DNA of 64,000 bases, from the NCBI RefSeq assembly GCF_012027725.1, contig NZ_SJOU01000011.1:1-64000 (forward strand). The letters run 5' to 3'. Below the pieces are notes generated by a model. It worked only from the letters and a program-made list of their open reading frames with translations. It searched no databases and was not told the DNA's origin. The DNA comes from Olsenella sp. SW781. Its GTDB lineage: Bacteria > Actinomycetota > Coriobacteriia > Coriobacteriales > Atopobiaceae. The stretch's first letter is position 1, and each line of letters opens with the position of its first letter. Of this stretch, positions 50,806 through 59,838 are shown piece by piece. Position numbers and translations under genes: made by a program.

Positions 50806-53800
50806 TCAGCGAGAAGAACGCTTCCGCTGATGGAACCCATACGTGATGGCGGTCGCAGTGAGGGCGGCTCCGCCGAGGGTGAGGACGAGCACGCCCGGCC
50901 CGCCGGTGTCGGGCAGCTTGGGTCGCGTCGTGTTGGTGAAGAGAACGATACTGCCCTTGCCCTGGGCAATCGTGCCCACCGCTGTTTCAGACTGGGTCGT
51001 TGCATTCTGGTCAATCCTGTTGCTGACCGAGAAGCCGTCGGCACCTGTCTCCGTGATGGTGTACTCGGTCCCATGCTGCAGGTAGTCGATGATCACGTAC
51101 TCGTTGGCCTTGAGCTTGAAGGTGCCCTCGCCGCCGGTCAGGAGCGAGCTTTCGATGCGCTTGCCCTGCGCGTCATAGCGGACGATCGAGTAGTCGGAGT
51201 TCTGGACCGGCAGAGTGTCGTGATCGATGGTGATGTCAAAGCTGAACTCGGCGCTGGTGTCGGCCGTGCCCACAACTTCCTTCTGAATCTTGAGCTGGCT
51301 GTTCTGGTACGACGGGGTAACCGAGGAGACAGACGGCAGCGTGAACTGCATGTAGCAGGTGGAGCCGGAGAGGCCGCGCTCGGTGTAGTAGAACTTGAGC
51401 GTGTGCTCGCCCTCGGTGCCCTTGGCGATGTAGTCCCACAGGTTCACGTATGCACCAACGGAGCTGTGAACGCCGCCGATGTCGCAGACGAGCTTGCCAT
51501 CGAGGAAGACCCACATGTCGTCGTCACCGAAGAAGTAGTACTCCAGCGGGCCGACATAGTCCTCGGTCAGCTTGAACTTGACCTCGTACTGCATGCCGAA
51601 CATGTTGTTGTGGGCTATGCCATCGTCGCTGGTCGGGTACATGTCGTTGCCACCGTAGCCAACATAGTCGCCACGATTATCATATTTGCCAGTAAGGCCA
51701 TCCTTCCCGGGACGCCCATCCATCGGCCAGAAATTGTTAGTCCAAATATGAGTGTACGGATCCTTGCCGGGAGTCTGCGGGTTGTTGAAGTACTCCAGGC
51801 CGTCGAGACCAGCACCGTTGACGGAGCTCAGCGTGTAGGTATCACCCTCGCGGTTAAACCCAAGCGACCAGTCCGTATACGTAGACTTACCCGTTGCAGT
51901 CCCGTCGTCGAAAAGGTTGGGGGCGTCGACACCGGAAGCATAGATGATGTGGCCGTCCTTATCGAGGCCCGTTACCAGTCCAAACGTGCAGCCAAGAAGG
52001 CCATTGCCGGAGCGGTTGTACTGGTTGAGCGTATTGCCGTTCCAGGACTGATTGTGAAGGCCCGTGCCCGTGTTGGCGTTACCAAAGGCGAGCTTGGCAC
52101 CAGAACCGGAGTAGTTGCTCCTACTGTTGATGCCGTGTGAACCATGCGTTCCGTCCCACGTAGTCCAGCCATCATCGGTGATGTCGTAGTCGTAGAACGT
52201 TGCGGCGTTTTCGTAGTTGCTCTTCGTCTGGTTGGCAACAAGGCGGATGACGGTGCCCTCCTTGATGAGGATGGTGTTCAGCTCATTGGCCTTGTCCGGG
52301 TTGTTGGTGAAGTGAAGCTCCGTCGCGTCGACGATGCCCTTCTTGACGTCCCAGTCGGCCTCGTTCGTGCTCGAGGGGTCCTTTCCGTCCTTGAGCACCC
52401 ACACCTCATTGGCAGTGTAGTTACCGTTCTGACGGAAGATGTTCACGTACGGAAGGCTCGGCGCCTCGAAGTAGCTGTACTCGTTTTCGGTGTAGAGCTT
52501 GGTGAGCTCATTGTGCGTACGAATCTCACGCTTGCCGTTGCTGGCCTCAACGAGGTAGAGGCCAGTAGTTGCCGGATCGGTCCCGTTGACGGGAAGCTTG
52601 CCTCCCTGGTTGTTTCCACCGTTGCTCGTATCGATAATCTCAAGGTAGCCACCGGAGTCGCGGTCGGTGACCTCGAGGTTCGCGTAGTACTGCACGGTGA
52701 ACTTCGGGTTGAGCGAGGAGCGCGCAACGAGCTGCAGCGCGGGCGCGGCGGCGTTGAGCGCGAGCGTCATCGTCGGGCGCTCGGTCGCGTCCTTCTCGAC
52801 CATCACGGTGTCGAGCTCCTCGGCCTCGCTGCCCTCAGCGCTCTGGAGCGCGGTCAGGGCAACGCCGACCTCGGCCTCGTCGGACGTTTCCTCATCGGTC
52901 TCGATGGCGTTGGCCGCCTCCTGGAGCTTGTCGCTCGGAGTGACCTCGGCGGTCACCTCGCAGTCGGAGACGTCGAGGGCCTGGCCGTTGTAGACGAACT
53001 CGAACTCGAGGGCGGAGACGCTGATCACGCTCTCGGGATCGCTGTCCTCGACGTAGGCCTCGGCGGCCTGGTACGCGGGAGCGCTCGCGTCGAGGGCGGT
53101 CGTGTTCATGGTGAGGCCGTCGGACTCGGGAGCGGGCTCGGAGCCGTCGGCGACCGTGGCCTCGCCGGAGACCTTCACGGCGACGGTGTAGTCCTCCGCC
53201 TCATAGGTGAGGGTGTTGTCGAGGGCGACGGTGCCCTCGTTCTTCTCGCCCTCGGACTCCTCGGAGGCGGCGACGGTCTCGACCGGCTGCTCGGGGAGCA
53301 GGCCGTAGCCGAGGATGGCCCCGTCGTCCACGGGGTAGGTGTCGGAGGTAACGGTACCGTCCTCGTTGGCCTCGATGACGACGATCTGCGCGGGCGCGTC
53401 ATCGGTGGCCGGGGTGACCTCGGACACGATGCCCATGGTCCCCGCGAGCGCCTGGCCGTCCGCGTCCTTCTCGTCACCGGCGAAGAAGACGATGTCGCCG
53501 GCGGCGGGCTCGTGGTCGGCCGGGGCGGCGTAGAGCTCGTCCTCGCTCTGCTGGAGGGCGTCGAGCCACGCCTGGGCGTCGTCGGCCTCGGGCATGCCCT
53601 CGACCCCGGCCGCGCTCAGGCAGTCGGAGACGAACTGGACGTTCCAGCCCTCGCTCGGGTCCACGACGGCGTCGAGCTGGCCCTCGGCCGCCTCGACGAC
53701 GGCATCGGCCCAGGACGCGGAGGTCGCGGACTCGCCCGCGGCGGCGGGCTCCTCTGCGAGCGAGCTCGTGGGGGACGTCAGCGTATACGCAAAGCCCAGC

Positions 53801-53868
53801 ACCGTCGCCAGGCAGAACGCCAGGAGCAGACCCCCTCCCATTGTCATTTTCTTGCGCAAGGCTCTCAC
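50806..53868 (-). CDS. Pilus tip adhesin: CHAP-like domain, fibro-slime domain, LPDTG
   Basis: 1020 aa from a GTG. Signal peptide (about 1-38). Residues about 50-195 resemble a CHAP/NlpC-like domain (WNVQFVSDCLSAAGVEG, GDIVFFAGDE), but the catalytic WC is WN. An acidic linker (200-390) follows, then a long fibro-slime/PA14-like carbohydrate-binding domain (about 580-860; DDDMWVFLDGKLVCDIGGVH), a DUF7601-like pilin domain (about 875-985), LPDTG, helix and RKRSSR. Likely the tip adhesin. Three linker EKD/EKN sites are dispersed motifs (53464, 53239, 52789). First gene of the operon. Confidence 0.85.
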   Translation of the reverse strand: MRALRKKMTMGGGLLLAFCLATVLGFAYTLTSPTSSLAEEPAAAGESATSASWADAVVEAAEGQLDAVVDPSEGWNVQFVSDCLSAAGVEGMPEADDAQAWLDALQQSEDELYAAPADHEPAAGDIVFFAGDEKDADGQALAGTMGIVSEVTPATDDAPAQIVVIEANEDGTVTSDTYPVDDGAILGYGLLPEQPVETVAASEESEGEKNEGTVALDNTLTYEAEDYTVAVKVSGEATVADGSEPAPESDGLTMNTTALDASAPAYQAAEAYVEDSDPESVISVSALEFEFVYNGQALDVSDCEVTAEVTPSDKLQEAANAIETDEETSDEAEVGVALTALQSAEGSEAEELDTVMVEKDATERPTMTLALNAAAPALQLVARSSLNPKFTVQYYANLEVTDRDSGGYLEIIDTSNGGNNQGGKLPVNGTDPATTGLYLVEASNGKREIRTHNELTKLYTENEYSYFEAPSLPYVNIFRQNGNYTANEVWVLKDGKDPSSTNEADWDVKKGIVDATELHFTNNPDKANELNTILIKEGTVIRLVANQTKSNYENAATFYDYDITDDGWTTWDGTHGSHGINSRSNYSGSGAKLAFGNANTGTGLHNQSWNGNTLNQYNRSGNGLLGCTFGLVTGLDKDGHIIYASGVDAPNLFDDGTATGKSTYTDWSLGFNREGDTYTLSSVNGAGLDGLEYFNNPQTPGKDPYTHIWTNNFWPMDGRPGKDGLTGKYDNRGDYVGYGGNDMYPTSDDGIAHNNMFGMQYEVKFKLTEDYVGPLEYYFFGDDDMWVFLDGKLVCDIGGVHSSVGAYVNLWDYIAKGTEGEHTLKFYYTERGLSGSTCYMQFTLPSVSSVTPSYQNSQLKIQKEVVGTADTSAEFSFDITIDHDTLPVQNSDYSIVRYDAQGKRIESSLLTGGEGTFKLKANEYVIIDYLQHGTEYTITETGADGFSVSNRIDQNATTQSETAVGTIAQGKGSIVLFTNTTRPKLPDTGGPGVLVLTLGGAALTATAITYGFHQRKRSSR

Positions 53869-54402
53869 AATGACACTCCCTTACTATCCGACCTGCCGTC
53901 GGGCAACGCGCCCTCGAGTATGCGTGCGTGAGTCTCTTATCATTTGATAATTAGACCCCCACCCACTTTTTATTGACCCCAACATCTTATAGCTCCATAA
54001 GCCTCAACTAACCCTAAATCTGCAAATTATTTTGAATTAGGTAGGAAACTTGCAGCTATATGACGTGATACCACTCGTATGCCATCGGGTATCTTTCCCG
54101 TTCATCGGCGTGCGGTCGGATTCAACTGGTATGTGAGGGGGGCCATAATACCTTGTGGGTCCGGGAAGGGTTTCACACTATGTCCACATGACTTATGACG
54201 TAACGTTTTTGCATGTTGTTAGGTGCGTCAATGCACGTGGAGACGGGAAAGGTAGCAGGACGCCTCACGCTCAGCCTTGAGGCGCCGCGGTGCATCTATA
54301 CATACATGCATCCTATTTCCTGTACTTATCGAGCGTCGCTTGGTGCCGCTCGGATGAGGTTACGGCCGGGATTGGCGTTCAATTAACGTGCAGACAAGAA
54401 AA
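53869..54402. other. AT-rich promoter region of the pilus operon
   Basis: About 530 bp, clearly lower in GC than its surroundings, with no frame I can support. It must hold the pilus operon promoter (for example AT-rich boxes at 53935-54060) and may carry regulator sites. The GAGGCG and CATACATGCATCC blocks (54280-54310) do not form a long palindrome. Confidence 0.5.
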
Positions 54403-54484
54403 AGGGCGTCCCGCCTCCTCCTGATGCAACGTTACATTGCAAAATGCAAGAACGTTATTGCAGGAAAAGGAGGCGGGACGCCCT
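54403..54484 (-). terminator. Strong terminator of the purine operon
   Basis: 17-bp perfect outer arms (AGGGCGTCCCGCCTCCT and complement at 54468) enclose an inner AACGTTA pairing. On the minus strand it is followed by TTTTTCTTGTCT. It lies 27 bp after ridA. Confidence 0.85.
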
Positions 54485-54510
54485 CGTTCGTGAGGCTCGG
54501 CCCTCGGGAG

Positions 54511-54897
54511 CTACAGGTAGGCCACGGCCTTGATCTCGACCTTGGCGGCCTTGGGCAGCGCGGCGACCTCGAAGGCGGCGCGGCTGGGGTACGGCGCGGC
54601 GAAGAACTCGCCGTAGACCTCGTTCATGGCGCCGAAGTCGGCGATGTCGTCCAGAAGGACGGTGACCTCGGCGACGTCGGCCATGGAGGCGCCGGCGGCC
54701 TCGAGGATGCTCTTGATGTTGGTCAGGCTCTGGCGCGTCTGGGCCTGGATGTCGTCGCCCGCGAACTCGCCGGTCGTGGGGTCGATCGGCAGCTGGCCGG
54801 ACACGTGGATCGCGCGCGTGCCGGTCGCGGCCACGGCGGCGGAGTAGGGGCCGAGCGCCGCGGGCGCCTTGTCGGTGACGATTGCCTCGATTGCCAT
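54511..54897 (-). CDS. ridA: RidA family enamine/imine deaminase
   Basis: 128 aa, full-length. LGPYSAAV, HVSGQLPIDP, NIKSILEAAGA, catalytic Arg in YPSRAAFEVAALPKAAKVEIKAVA. RidA hydrolyses 2-aminoacrylate, which PLP lyases such as diaminopropionate ammonia-lyase release; ygeX is the first gene of this same operon, a direct functional link. AAGGAGAAGAAC before the ATG serves as ribosome binding site and coincides with the dispersed motif. Confidence 0.95.
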   Translation of the reverse strand: MAIEAIVTDKAPAALGPYSAAVAATGTRAIHVSGQLPIDPTTGEFAGDDIQAQTRQSLTNIKSILEAAGASMADVAEVTVLLDDIADFGAMNEVYGEFFAAPYPSRAAFEVAALPKAAKVEIKAVAYL

Positions 54898-54914
54898 GTT
54901 CTTCTCCTTCTTCC

Positions 54915-54990
54915 GTGAGACAAGGGGGACAGGTTCCTTTGTCTCATTTCTTATTTAATGAGACAAAGGAACCTGTCCCCCTTGTCTCAC
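54915..54990. repeat. Perfect 34-bp-arm hairpin (GAGACAA variant)
   Basis: Arms of 34 bases, exactly complementary, with an 8-nt loop. Each arm is itself nearly palindromic: GAGACAAGGGGGACAGG then CCTTTGTCTC. Situated between hyuA and ridA. A sister copy is at 56398. Confidence 0.92.
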
Positions 54991-54996
54991 TATCGA

Positions 54997-56382
54997 CTAT
55001 CTTGCCACGTAGCGGCCGGGGGTGGCGCCGGTGGGCTCTCCGTCGCGGGCCACGAGCTCGCCGCCCACGTAGACGAGGTGCGCACGACCGTGCGCCTCGA
55101 GGCCCTCCCACGGCGTGTAGTCCACGGCCTGGTGCTGGGTCGCCGCGCTGATGGTCCAGCGCGGCGACGGGTCCCACACGCAGACGTCAGCGGCGGCGCC
55201 CACGGCCAAACGGCCGCGCTCCGGCCACAGGCCGAACGTACGCGCCGGGCCCTCCGACAGCAGGCGGCAGAGCCCCTCGGGGCCGAGCTGGCCCTCGAAG
55301 GTCGTGGCCATCACGGCCGGGCGGTGCTCGATGCCGGGGCCGCCGTTGGGGATCTTGGTGAAGTCGCCGCCCTGGTCCGGCCGACCGCGGTCCTTCTGGC
55401 CGTGCAGGTTGAACGAGCAGTGGTCCGTCGCGATGGAGTCCACCTCGCCGGCGAGCACCGCGCCGCGCAGGACGCGCACGTCGGACGGCTTGCGCAGCGG
55501 CGGGCTCATAACGTACTTGGCGCCCGCGAAGCCGTCGTCGCCGTCCTCGAGGTAGCGCGTGTCGTCCAGCGTGAGGTACTGCGGGCAGGTCTCCACGTAG
55601 ATGCCCCGCTGGCCGCGGGCGCGTGCGGCGCGCACGGCGAGAAGGCCGAGCTCCGTGGACAGGTGCACCACGTTCACCTTGGCGCCTGCGATCTTAGCCA
55701 GGTAGAGCAGGCGGGAGACGGCGTCCGCCTCGGCCTCGGCCGGGCGGGAGAGCGGGTGCCCCTCCGGGCCCGTGATGCCGGCCGCAAGCACCTGGCGCTG
55801 CAGCTCGTTCACCACGTCACCGTTCTCGCAGTGCACGCAGAGCACGGCGTCCAGGTCGCGCACGACCTCCAGGCAGCGGAGCGTCTCCGCGTCGGAGAGT
55901 CGCAGGTGGTCGTAGGCGAGGTAGGTCTTGAAGCTGCTCACGCCCGCCTCACGCATGCGGCGCATCTGGGCGGGGCTGTCCTCGCCCCACTCGGCGATGG
56001 CCATGTGGAAGCCGTAGTTGGCCGTGCAGCCGGCGCCGCTCTCCGCGCGCCTGTGCCACTCGGCCAGCGCCTCGTCCATCGTCACGCCGCGGTCAGCCGT
56101 GGCATAGTCCACGATGCACGTGGTGCCGCCGCAGGCAGCGGCGCGCGTGCCGGTCTCAAAGCTGTCGGCCGTCCAGTCCATGCCGGTCCAGCACTGCAGG
56201 TGCGTGTGAGCGTCGATGAAGCCGGGGAACACCCAGCAGCCGCTCACGTCCTCGACCTCATCGCCGGGCGCGGGCTCGATGTGAGCCGCCAGGCCCACGA
56301 TCTTGTCGCCCCCCAGCGCGAGGTCGCCGCGGCGCAGGCCCTCCGGCGTGACCAGCGTGCCGTTTGCCAGAATCCTCCTCAT
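54997..56382 (-). CDS. hyuA: Hydantoinase/dihydropyrimidinase-like amidohydrolase (YgeZ/HyuA)
   Basis: 461 aa. Metal ligands: DAHTHL (about residue 57), carbamylated Lys in SSFKTYLAYD (about 149), His in VVHLST and Asp in SIATDHCSF. MSPPLRK and the closing ADVCVWDP are typical. In the purine/uric acid pathway attributed to this gene set the enzyme opens a hydantoin- or dihydropyrimidine-like ring. The ATG at 56382 has GAAGGAGGG upstream. Confidence 0.9.
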   Translation of the reverse strand: MRRILANGTLVTPEGLRRGDLALGGDKIVGLAAHIEPAPGDEVEDVSGCWVFPGFIDAHTHLQCWTGMDWTADSFETGTRAAACGGTTCIVDYATADRGVTMDEALAEWHRRAESGAGCTANYGFHMAIAEWGEDSPAQMRRMREAGVSSFKTYLAYDHLRLSDAETLRCLEVVRDLDAVLCVHCENGDVVNELQRQVLAAGITGPEGHPLSRPAEAEADAVSRLLYLAKIAGAKVNVVHLSTELGLLAVRAARARGQRGIYVETCPQYLTLDDTRYLEDGDDGFAGAKYVMSPPLRKPSDVRVLRGAVLAGEVDSIATDHCSFNLHGQKDRGRPDQGGDFTKIPNGGPGIEHRPAVMATTFEGQLGPEGLCRLLSEGPARTFGLWPERGRLAVGAAADVCVWDPSPRWTISAATQHQAVDYTPWEGLEAHGRAHLVYVGGELVARDGEPTGATPGRYVAR

Positions 56383-56397
56383 CGGCCCTCCTTCCTC

Positions 56398-56473
56398 GTG
56401 AGACAAAGGGGACAGGTTCTTTTGTCTCATTATTTTTGAAATGAGACAAAAGAACCTGTCCCCTTTGTCTCAC
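56398..56473. repeat. Perfect 34-bp-arm hairpin, second GAGACAA copy
   Basis: Same length as the repeat at 54915 but with GGTTCT for GGTTCC and GACAAAGGGG for GACAAGGGGG; every change is compensated in the other arm. It includes the stop codon and last 14 codons of the ModE-MocA gene. Confidence 0.92.
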
Positions 56474-57395
56474 ATTCGAGGCGCGCGAGGTCCTCGGGCG
56501 TGTCCACGTCGGCGAGCTCCCGCTCGTCGGCGGCCTCCACCAGGCGCACGCGACCCTCCAGCTCGGCGTGGCCGTCGAGAAGGACGCGCCCTCCCGTGTC
56601 GCCCTCCAGCCTTGCCAGCGCGCCGAGCGTGTCGTTTGGCCAGAGCACCGGGTTCGCCGCCCTGCCCCGCCACGCCAGGCGCACGATCGCCGTGGGCTCG
56701 TGCGTGAGCGCCGCGACCATCGAGCGCACGCTCTTCTCGCTAAGGAGCGGCTGGTCGCCGGTCACGAAGAGGCAGCCGGCGCGATGCCCCAGCGCCTCCA
56801 GGCCCGCGCGCATCGTGTCGCTCTTGAGCGGGCCCGCCGCGCGCACGCAGCGCACGCCGAGCCGCCGGCACAGCTCCTCGACCGCGTCCCAGCGCGTGAC
56901 AACCACGACGTCCAGGAGGTCCGCCGGCAGCGCGGCGAGCGTGCGCTCGAGCACCGGCACGCCGGCCAGCGGAGCCACGAGCTTCTCGCCCGGCGCGCCG
57001 CCGAAGCGCGCGCCCTCGCCGGACGCCATGACCACGCAGCCCAGGCGCGGCACGTCGGCAAAGCCCGAGAAGCACGTCTCGTAGGACGCCGAGAGCGCCC
57101 AGCGGCTCGTGCGCTCGAACGCGCGGTAGCGCTCGATGAGCTCGCGCGCCTCGGCCGTGAGCTGGGACCCGCCTCCCCCGGATCCGCCCACGGTCCGCTC
57201 GGTGAGCGCAAAGCCGAAGGCGCGCTCCGCGTCGCGCACGAGGCGCGTGGCCTTGGTGTAGGCCATGCCCATCTCGATGGCCGCGGCGCGCAGGCTGCCC
57301 AGCTCGCCCACGCGCTCCAGCAGGTCGACGGGGCCGGGCCCGAAGACCCGGTGCCCGTCGTCACCCAGAAGATATGCCCTGAGGTCAGGCCTCAT
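56430..57395 (-). CDS. ModE-like HTH fused to MocA-like nucleotidyltransferase
   Basis: 321 aa. Residues 1-105 form a LysR-type winged helix like the ModE N-domain (LLERVGELGSLRAAAIEMGM, KATRLVRDAERAFG). Residues about 120-305 are a MobA/MocA-type transferase (CVVMASGEGARFGG, FVTGDQPLLS, DVDTPEDL). MocA adds CMP to molybdopterin for Mo hydroxylases. The LAxG loop reads MASGEGARFG, so the enzyme is probably active. The final 13 residues (ETKGTGSFVSFQK) come from the hairpin repeat at 56398. Confidence 0.88.
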   Translation of the reverse strand: MRPDLRAYLLGDDGHRVFGPGPVDLLERVGELGSLRAAAIEMGMAYTKATRLVRDAERAFGFALTERTVGGSGGGGSQLTAEARELIERYRAFERTSRWALSASYETCFSGFADVPRLGCVVMASGEGARFGGAPGEKLVAPLAGVPVLERTLAALPADLLDVVVVTRWDAVEELCRRLGVRCVRAAGPLKSDTMRAGLEALGHRAGCLFVTGDQPLLSEKSVRSMVAALTHEPTAIVRLAWRGRAANPVLWPNDTLGALARLEGDTGGRVLLDGHAELEGRVRLVEAADERELADVDTPEDLARLECETKGTGSFVSFQK

Positions 57396-57497
57396 GCCCG
57401 CGCTTCACCGTCCTTCTTGCCGCGTCTTCGTTCTTCTCGCCGCGCCGTCTCTCGCCGTGTCGTCTCTCGCTGCGTCGGCGTTCTTCTCGCTCATTTT

Positions 57498-57564
57498 CGC
57501 GCAGAATCCGCAATGCGCGAACATCTCAACTGCGGCTATACGATATTGAAGCGGATTCTGCGCG
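57498..57564. terminator. 14-bp inverted repeat between carbamate kinase and modE-mocA
   Basis: CGCGCAGAATCCGC and its complement, 39 nt apart, flanked by dispersed motifs on both sides (57430, 57480 and, inverted, 57581). The 209-bp gap holds no gene. Confidence 0.6.
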
Positions 57565-57604
57565 ATAATCGCGCGCCGGCGAGAAGAACCCGAGCTCAGC
57601 GACC

Positions 57605-58546
57605 CTACCCACGTACGATGGTACCCGTCTTCCCGGCGATGCCGTCGGCCGCGCGCTCGAGGAGCGTGATCAGCGACGAGCGGCCGGGCCCGGACTGCGC
57701 AAAGGCGAGCGCGGCCTGGACCTTGGGCAGCATCGAGCCGGGCGCGAACTGGCCCTCCTCGATGTAGCGCGCGGCCGTCTCGGGCGTGAGCTCGTCCAGC
57801 CACTGCTGGTCGGGCTTGCCAAAGTTCACGGCGACCTTCTCCACGGCCGTGAGGATCACCAGGAAGTCGGCGTCAAGCTGCTCGGCCAGGCGCGCCGCCG
57901 CGAAGTCCTTGTCGATGACCGCCGCGGCGCCCTTGAGGTGGTTGCCCTCGGTCTTGAACACGGGGATGCCGCCACCGCCGCAGGCCACCACGACGTGGTT
58001 GGTCTCCACGAGCGAGCGAATGGTGTCCAGCTCGACGATGCCCACCGGCCGCGGCGAGGCCACCACGCGGCGATACCCGCGCCCGGCGTCCTCCACCACC
58101 TCGTAGCCGCGCTCGGCGATCATGCGGTCAGCCTCCTCGCGCGTCATGAAGGCGCCGATCGGCTTGGTGGGGTTGGCAAAGGCGGGGTCGTTCGGGTCAA
58201 CCTCGACCTGCGTGAGCACGGTGGCCGCGCCCACGTCGATCCCGCGGTCGAGCATCTCCTCGCGCAACGCGTTCTGCAGGTCGTAGCCGATGTAGCCCTG
58301 GCTCATGGCCACGCACACGGAGAGCGGGCACGGGATGTACTTCTCGGGGTCGGAGCGCGTGAGCTGCGTCATGGCCTCCTGGATCATGCCCACCTGCGGG
58401 CCGTTGCCGTGGGCAACCACGACCTCATTGCCCTGCTCGATGAGGTCCACGATCGCGCGCGCCGTGTGCTTGACCGCCTCCATCTGCTCGGGCAGGTTGT
58501 TGCCCAGGGCGTTGCCACCGAGGGCGATGACGATTCTCTTACCCAT
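57605..58546 (-). CDS. arcC: Carbamate kinase (YqeA/ArcC)
   Basis: 313 aa, full-length. IALGGNALG, VVVAHGNGPQVG, CVAMSQGYIGYDLQ, VVACGGGGIPV, AAVIDKDFAAARLAEQL and the AGSMxPKV-type end are all present. It makes ATP from carbamoyl phosphate, which YgeW in the same operon is expected to release; this is the energy-yielding step of the pathway. GGAGAGGAACC precedes the ATG. Confidence 0.95.
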   Translation of the reverse strand: MGKRIVIALGGNALGNNLPEQMEAVKHTARAIVDLIEQGNEVVVAHGNGPQVGMIQEAMTQLTRSDPEKYIPCPLSVCVAMSQGYIGYDLQNALREEMLDRGIDVGAATVLTQVEVDPNDPAFANPTKPIGAFMTREEADRMIAERGYEVVEDAGRGYRRVVASPRPVGIVELDTIRSLVETNHVVVACGGGGIPVFKTEGNHLKGAAAVIDKDFAAARLAEQLDADFLVILTAVEKVAVNFGKPDQQWLDELTPETAARYIEEGQFAPGSMLPKVQAALAFAQSGPGRSSLITLLERAADGIAGKTGTIVRG

Positions 58547-58567
58547 GGTTCCTCTCCTGAATAGAAA

Positions 58568-58604
58568 AGTTGCCTAAAAGGGGCCTGTCCCCTTTTAGGC
58601 AACT
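58568..58604. repeat. Hairpin of the GGGGCCTG family
   Basis: 16-bp arms AGTTGCCTAAAAGGGG and CCCCTTTTAGGCAACT around CCTGT, between ygeW and carbamate kinase. Its TTGCCTAAAAGGGG block also occurs in the 37581 repeat. Confidence 0.88.
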
Positions 58605-58620
58605 CTGGGGAATCGAGCGA

Positions 58621-59823
58621 TTAGGCCTGGTTCCAGCGGGGCTTGGCCGCGGCCTCGAGCTCCGCGAGCGTGGCCACGGGGTCCTTGACCTTCTGGAGGA
58701 AGATCATGGCCGCGATGGCGTACGGCTTGTAGCTGGCCTCCTTGTACATGCCCACGCGGTGCATGTCAAAGACGTCCGCCATGACCTCGCCGTGCTCGCA
58801 GGAGACGCCGGAGATGTCGGCGGGCAGCGGGTGCATGTAGATCGTGTCGTCGCCGTGAGCGGTCTTGGCCATGAGCTCGCGCGTGGAGCACCAGTCCATG
58901 TGGGTGGCGTTCTGGGCGAGGAGCTCCTTCTCGAGCGCCTTGATGCCGGCGTCGTCGCCCTCGGCATAGAGGTTGGTGCGCTTCTCCATGGCGGCGTAGG
59001 GAGCCCAGCTCTTGGGGATGACGATGTCGGCGCCCTCGAAGGCCTCGGCCATGGTGTTCACCTGCTTGAAGGTGCAGCCGGACTCGGCGGCGTAGGCCTT
59101 GGCGGCCTCCACGCGGTCGCCCATGAGGTCGTAGCCCTCGGGGTGGGCCAGCGTGACGTCCATGCCAAAGCGCGGCAGCAGCGAGATGAGCGACTGCGGG
59201 CAGGAGAGCGGCTTGCCGTAGCTCGGGGAGTAGGCCCAGGTCACGGCCACCTTCTTGCCGCGGAGGTTCTCCAGGCCGCCAAACTCCTCGATGAGGTAGA
59301 GCATGTCGGCGGAGGACTGGGTCGGGTGGTCGGAGTCAGACTGCAGGGAGATGAGCGTGGGACGGTGGTCGAGCACGCCGTCCTTGTAGGCCTCGTCGAC
59401 GGACTCGGCGACCTCGGCCATGTAGGCGTCGCCCTTGCCGATGTACATGTCGTCGCGGATGCCGATGACGTCGGCCATGAAGGAGATCATCGTGGCGGTC
59501 TCGCGGACGGTCTCGCCGTGGGCGATCTGGGACTTGCCCTCGTCGAGGTCCTGGAGCTGGAGGCCCAGCAGGTTCGTGGCCTTGGAGAACGAGAAGCGCG
59601 TGCGCGTGGAGTTGTCGCGGAAGAGCGAGACGGCGAGGCCGGAGTCGAAGATGCGCGAGGAGATGTTGCGCTCGCGGAGGTTGCGCAGGGCCGCGGCCAC
59701 GGCGTAGAGCGCGCGCAGCTCGTCGGTGGTCTTGTCCCAGGTGTGCAGGAAGTCGGCGTTGTACATGCCGGAGAAGTCGTAGCCCTTGAGCTCGTCGAGA
59801 AGCGCGGAGAAGTCCTTGGCCAT
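58621..59823 (-). CDS. ygeW: Knotted carbamoyltransferase YgeW
   Basis: 400 aa. Carbamoyl phosphate motif DNSTRTRFSF (about residues 70-79), HPTQSSADM and YMHPLPADISG; the long form with these motifs is the YgeW family, distinct from OTCase and ATCase. Its physiological substrate is thought to be a ureido compound of purine origin. I start at the second ATG (59823), 7 nt after AAAGGA; an ATG two codons earlier is too close to it. Confidence 0.93.
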   Translation of the reverse strand: MAKDFSALLDELKGYDFSGMYNADFLHTWDKTTDELRALYAVAAALRNLRERNISSRIFDSGLAVSLFRDNSTRTRFSFSKATNLLGLQLQDLDEGKSQIAHGETVRETATMISFMADVIGIRDDMYIGKGDAYMAEVAESVDEAYKDGVLDHRPTLISLQSDSDHPTQSSADMLYLIEEFGGLENLRGKKVAVTWAYSPSYGKPLSCPQSLISLLPRFGMDVTLAHPEGYDLMGDRVEAAKAYAAESGCTFKQVNTMAEAFEGADIVIPKSWAPYAAMEKRTNLYAEGDDAGIKALEKELLAQNATHMDWCSTRELMAKTAHGDDTIYMHPLPADISGVSCEHGEVMADVFDMHRVGMYKEASYKPYAIAAMIFLQKVKDPVATLAELEAAAKPRWNQA

Positions 59824-59838
59824 TGTCATTTCCTTTCT

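Noticed and set aside
49428-50846. Open frame opposite the major pilin
   Set aside because: Low-complexity V/G/L/D composition arises from antisense reading of a pilin gene with a signal peptide and LPTTG signal.
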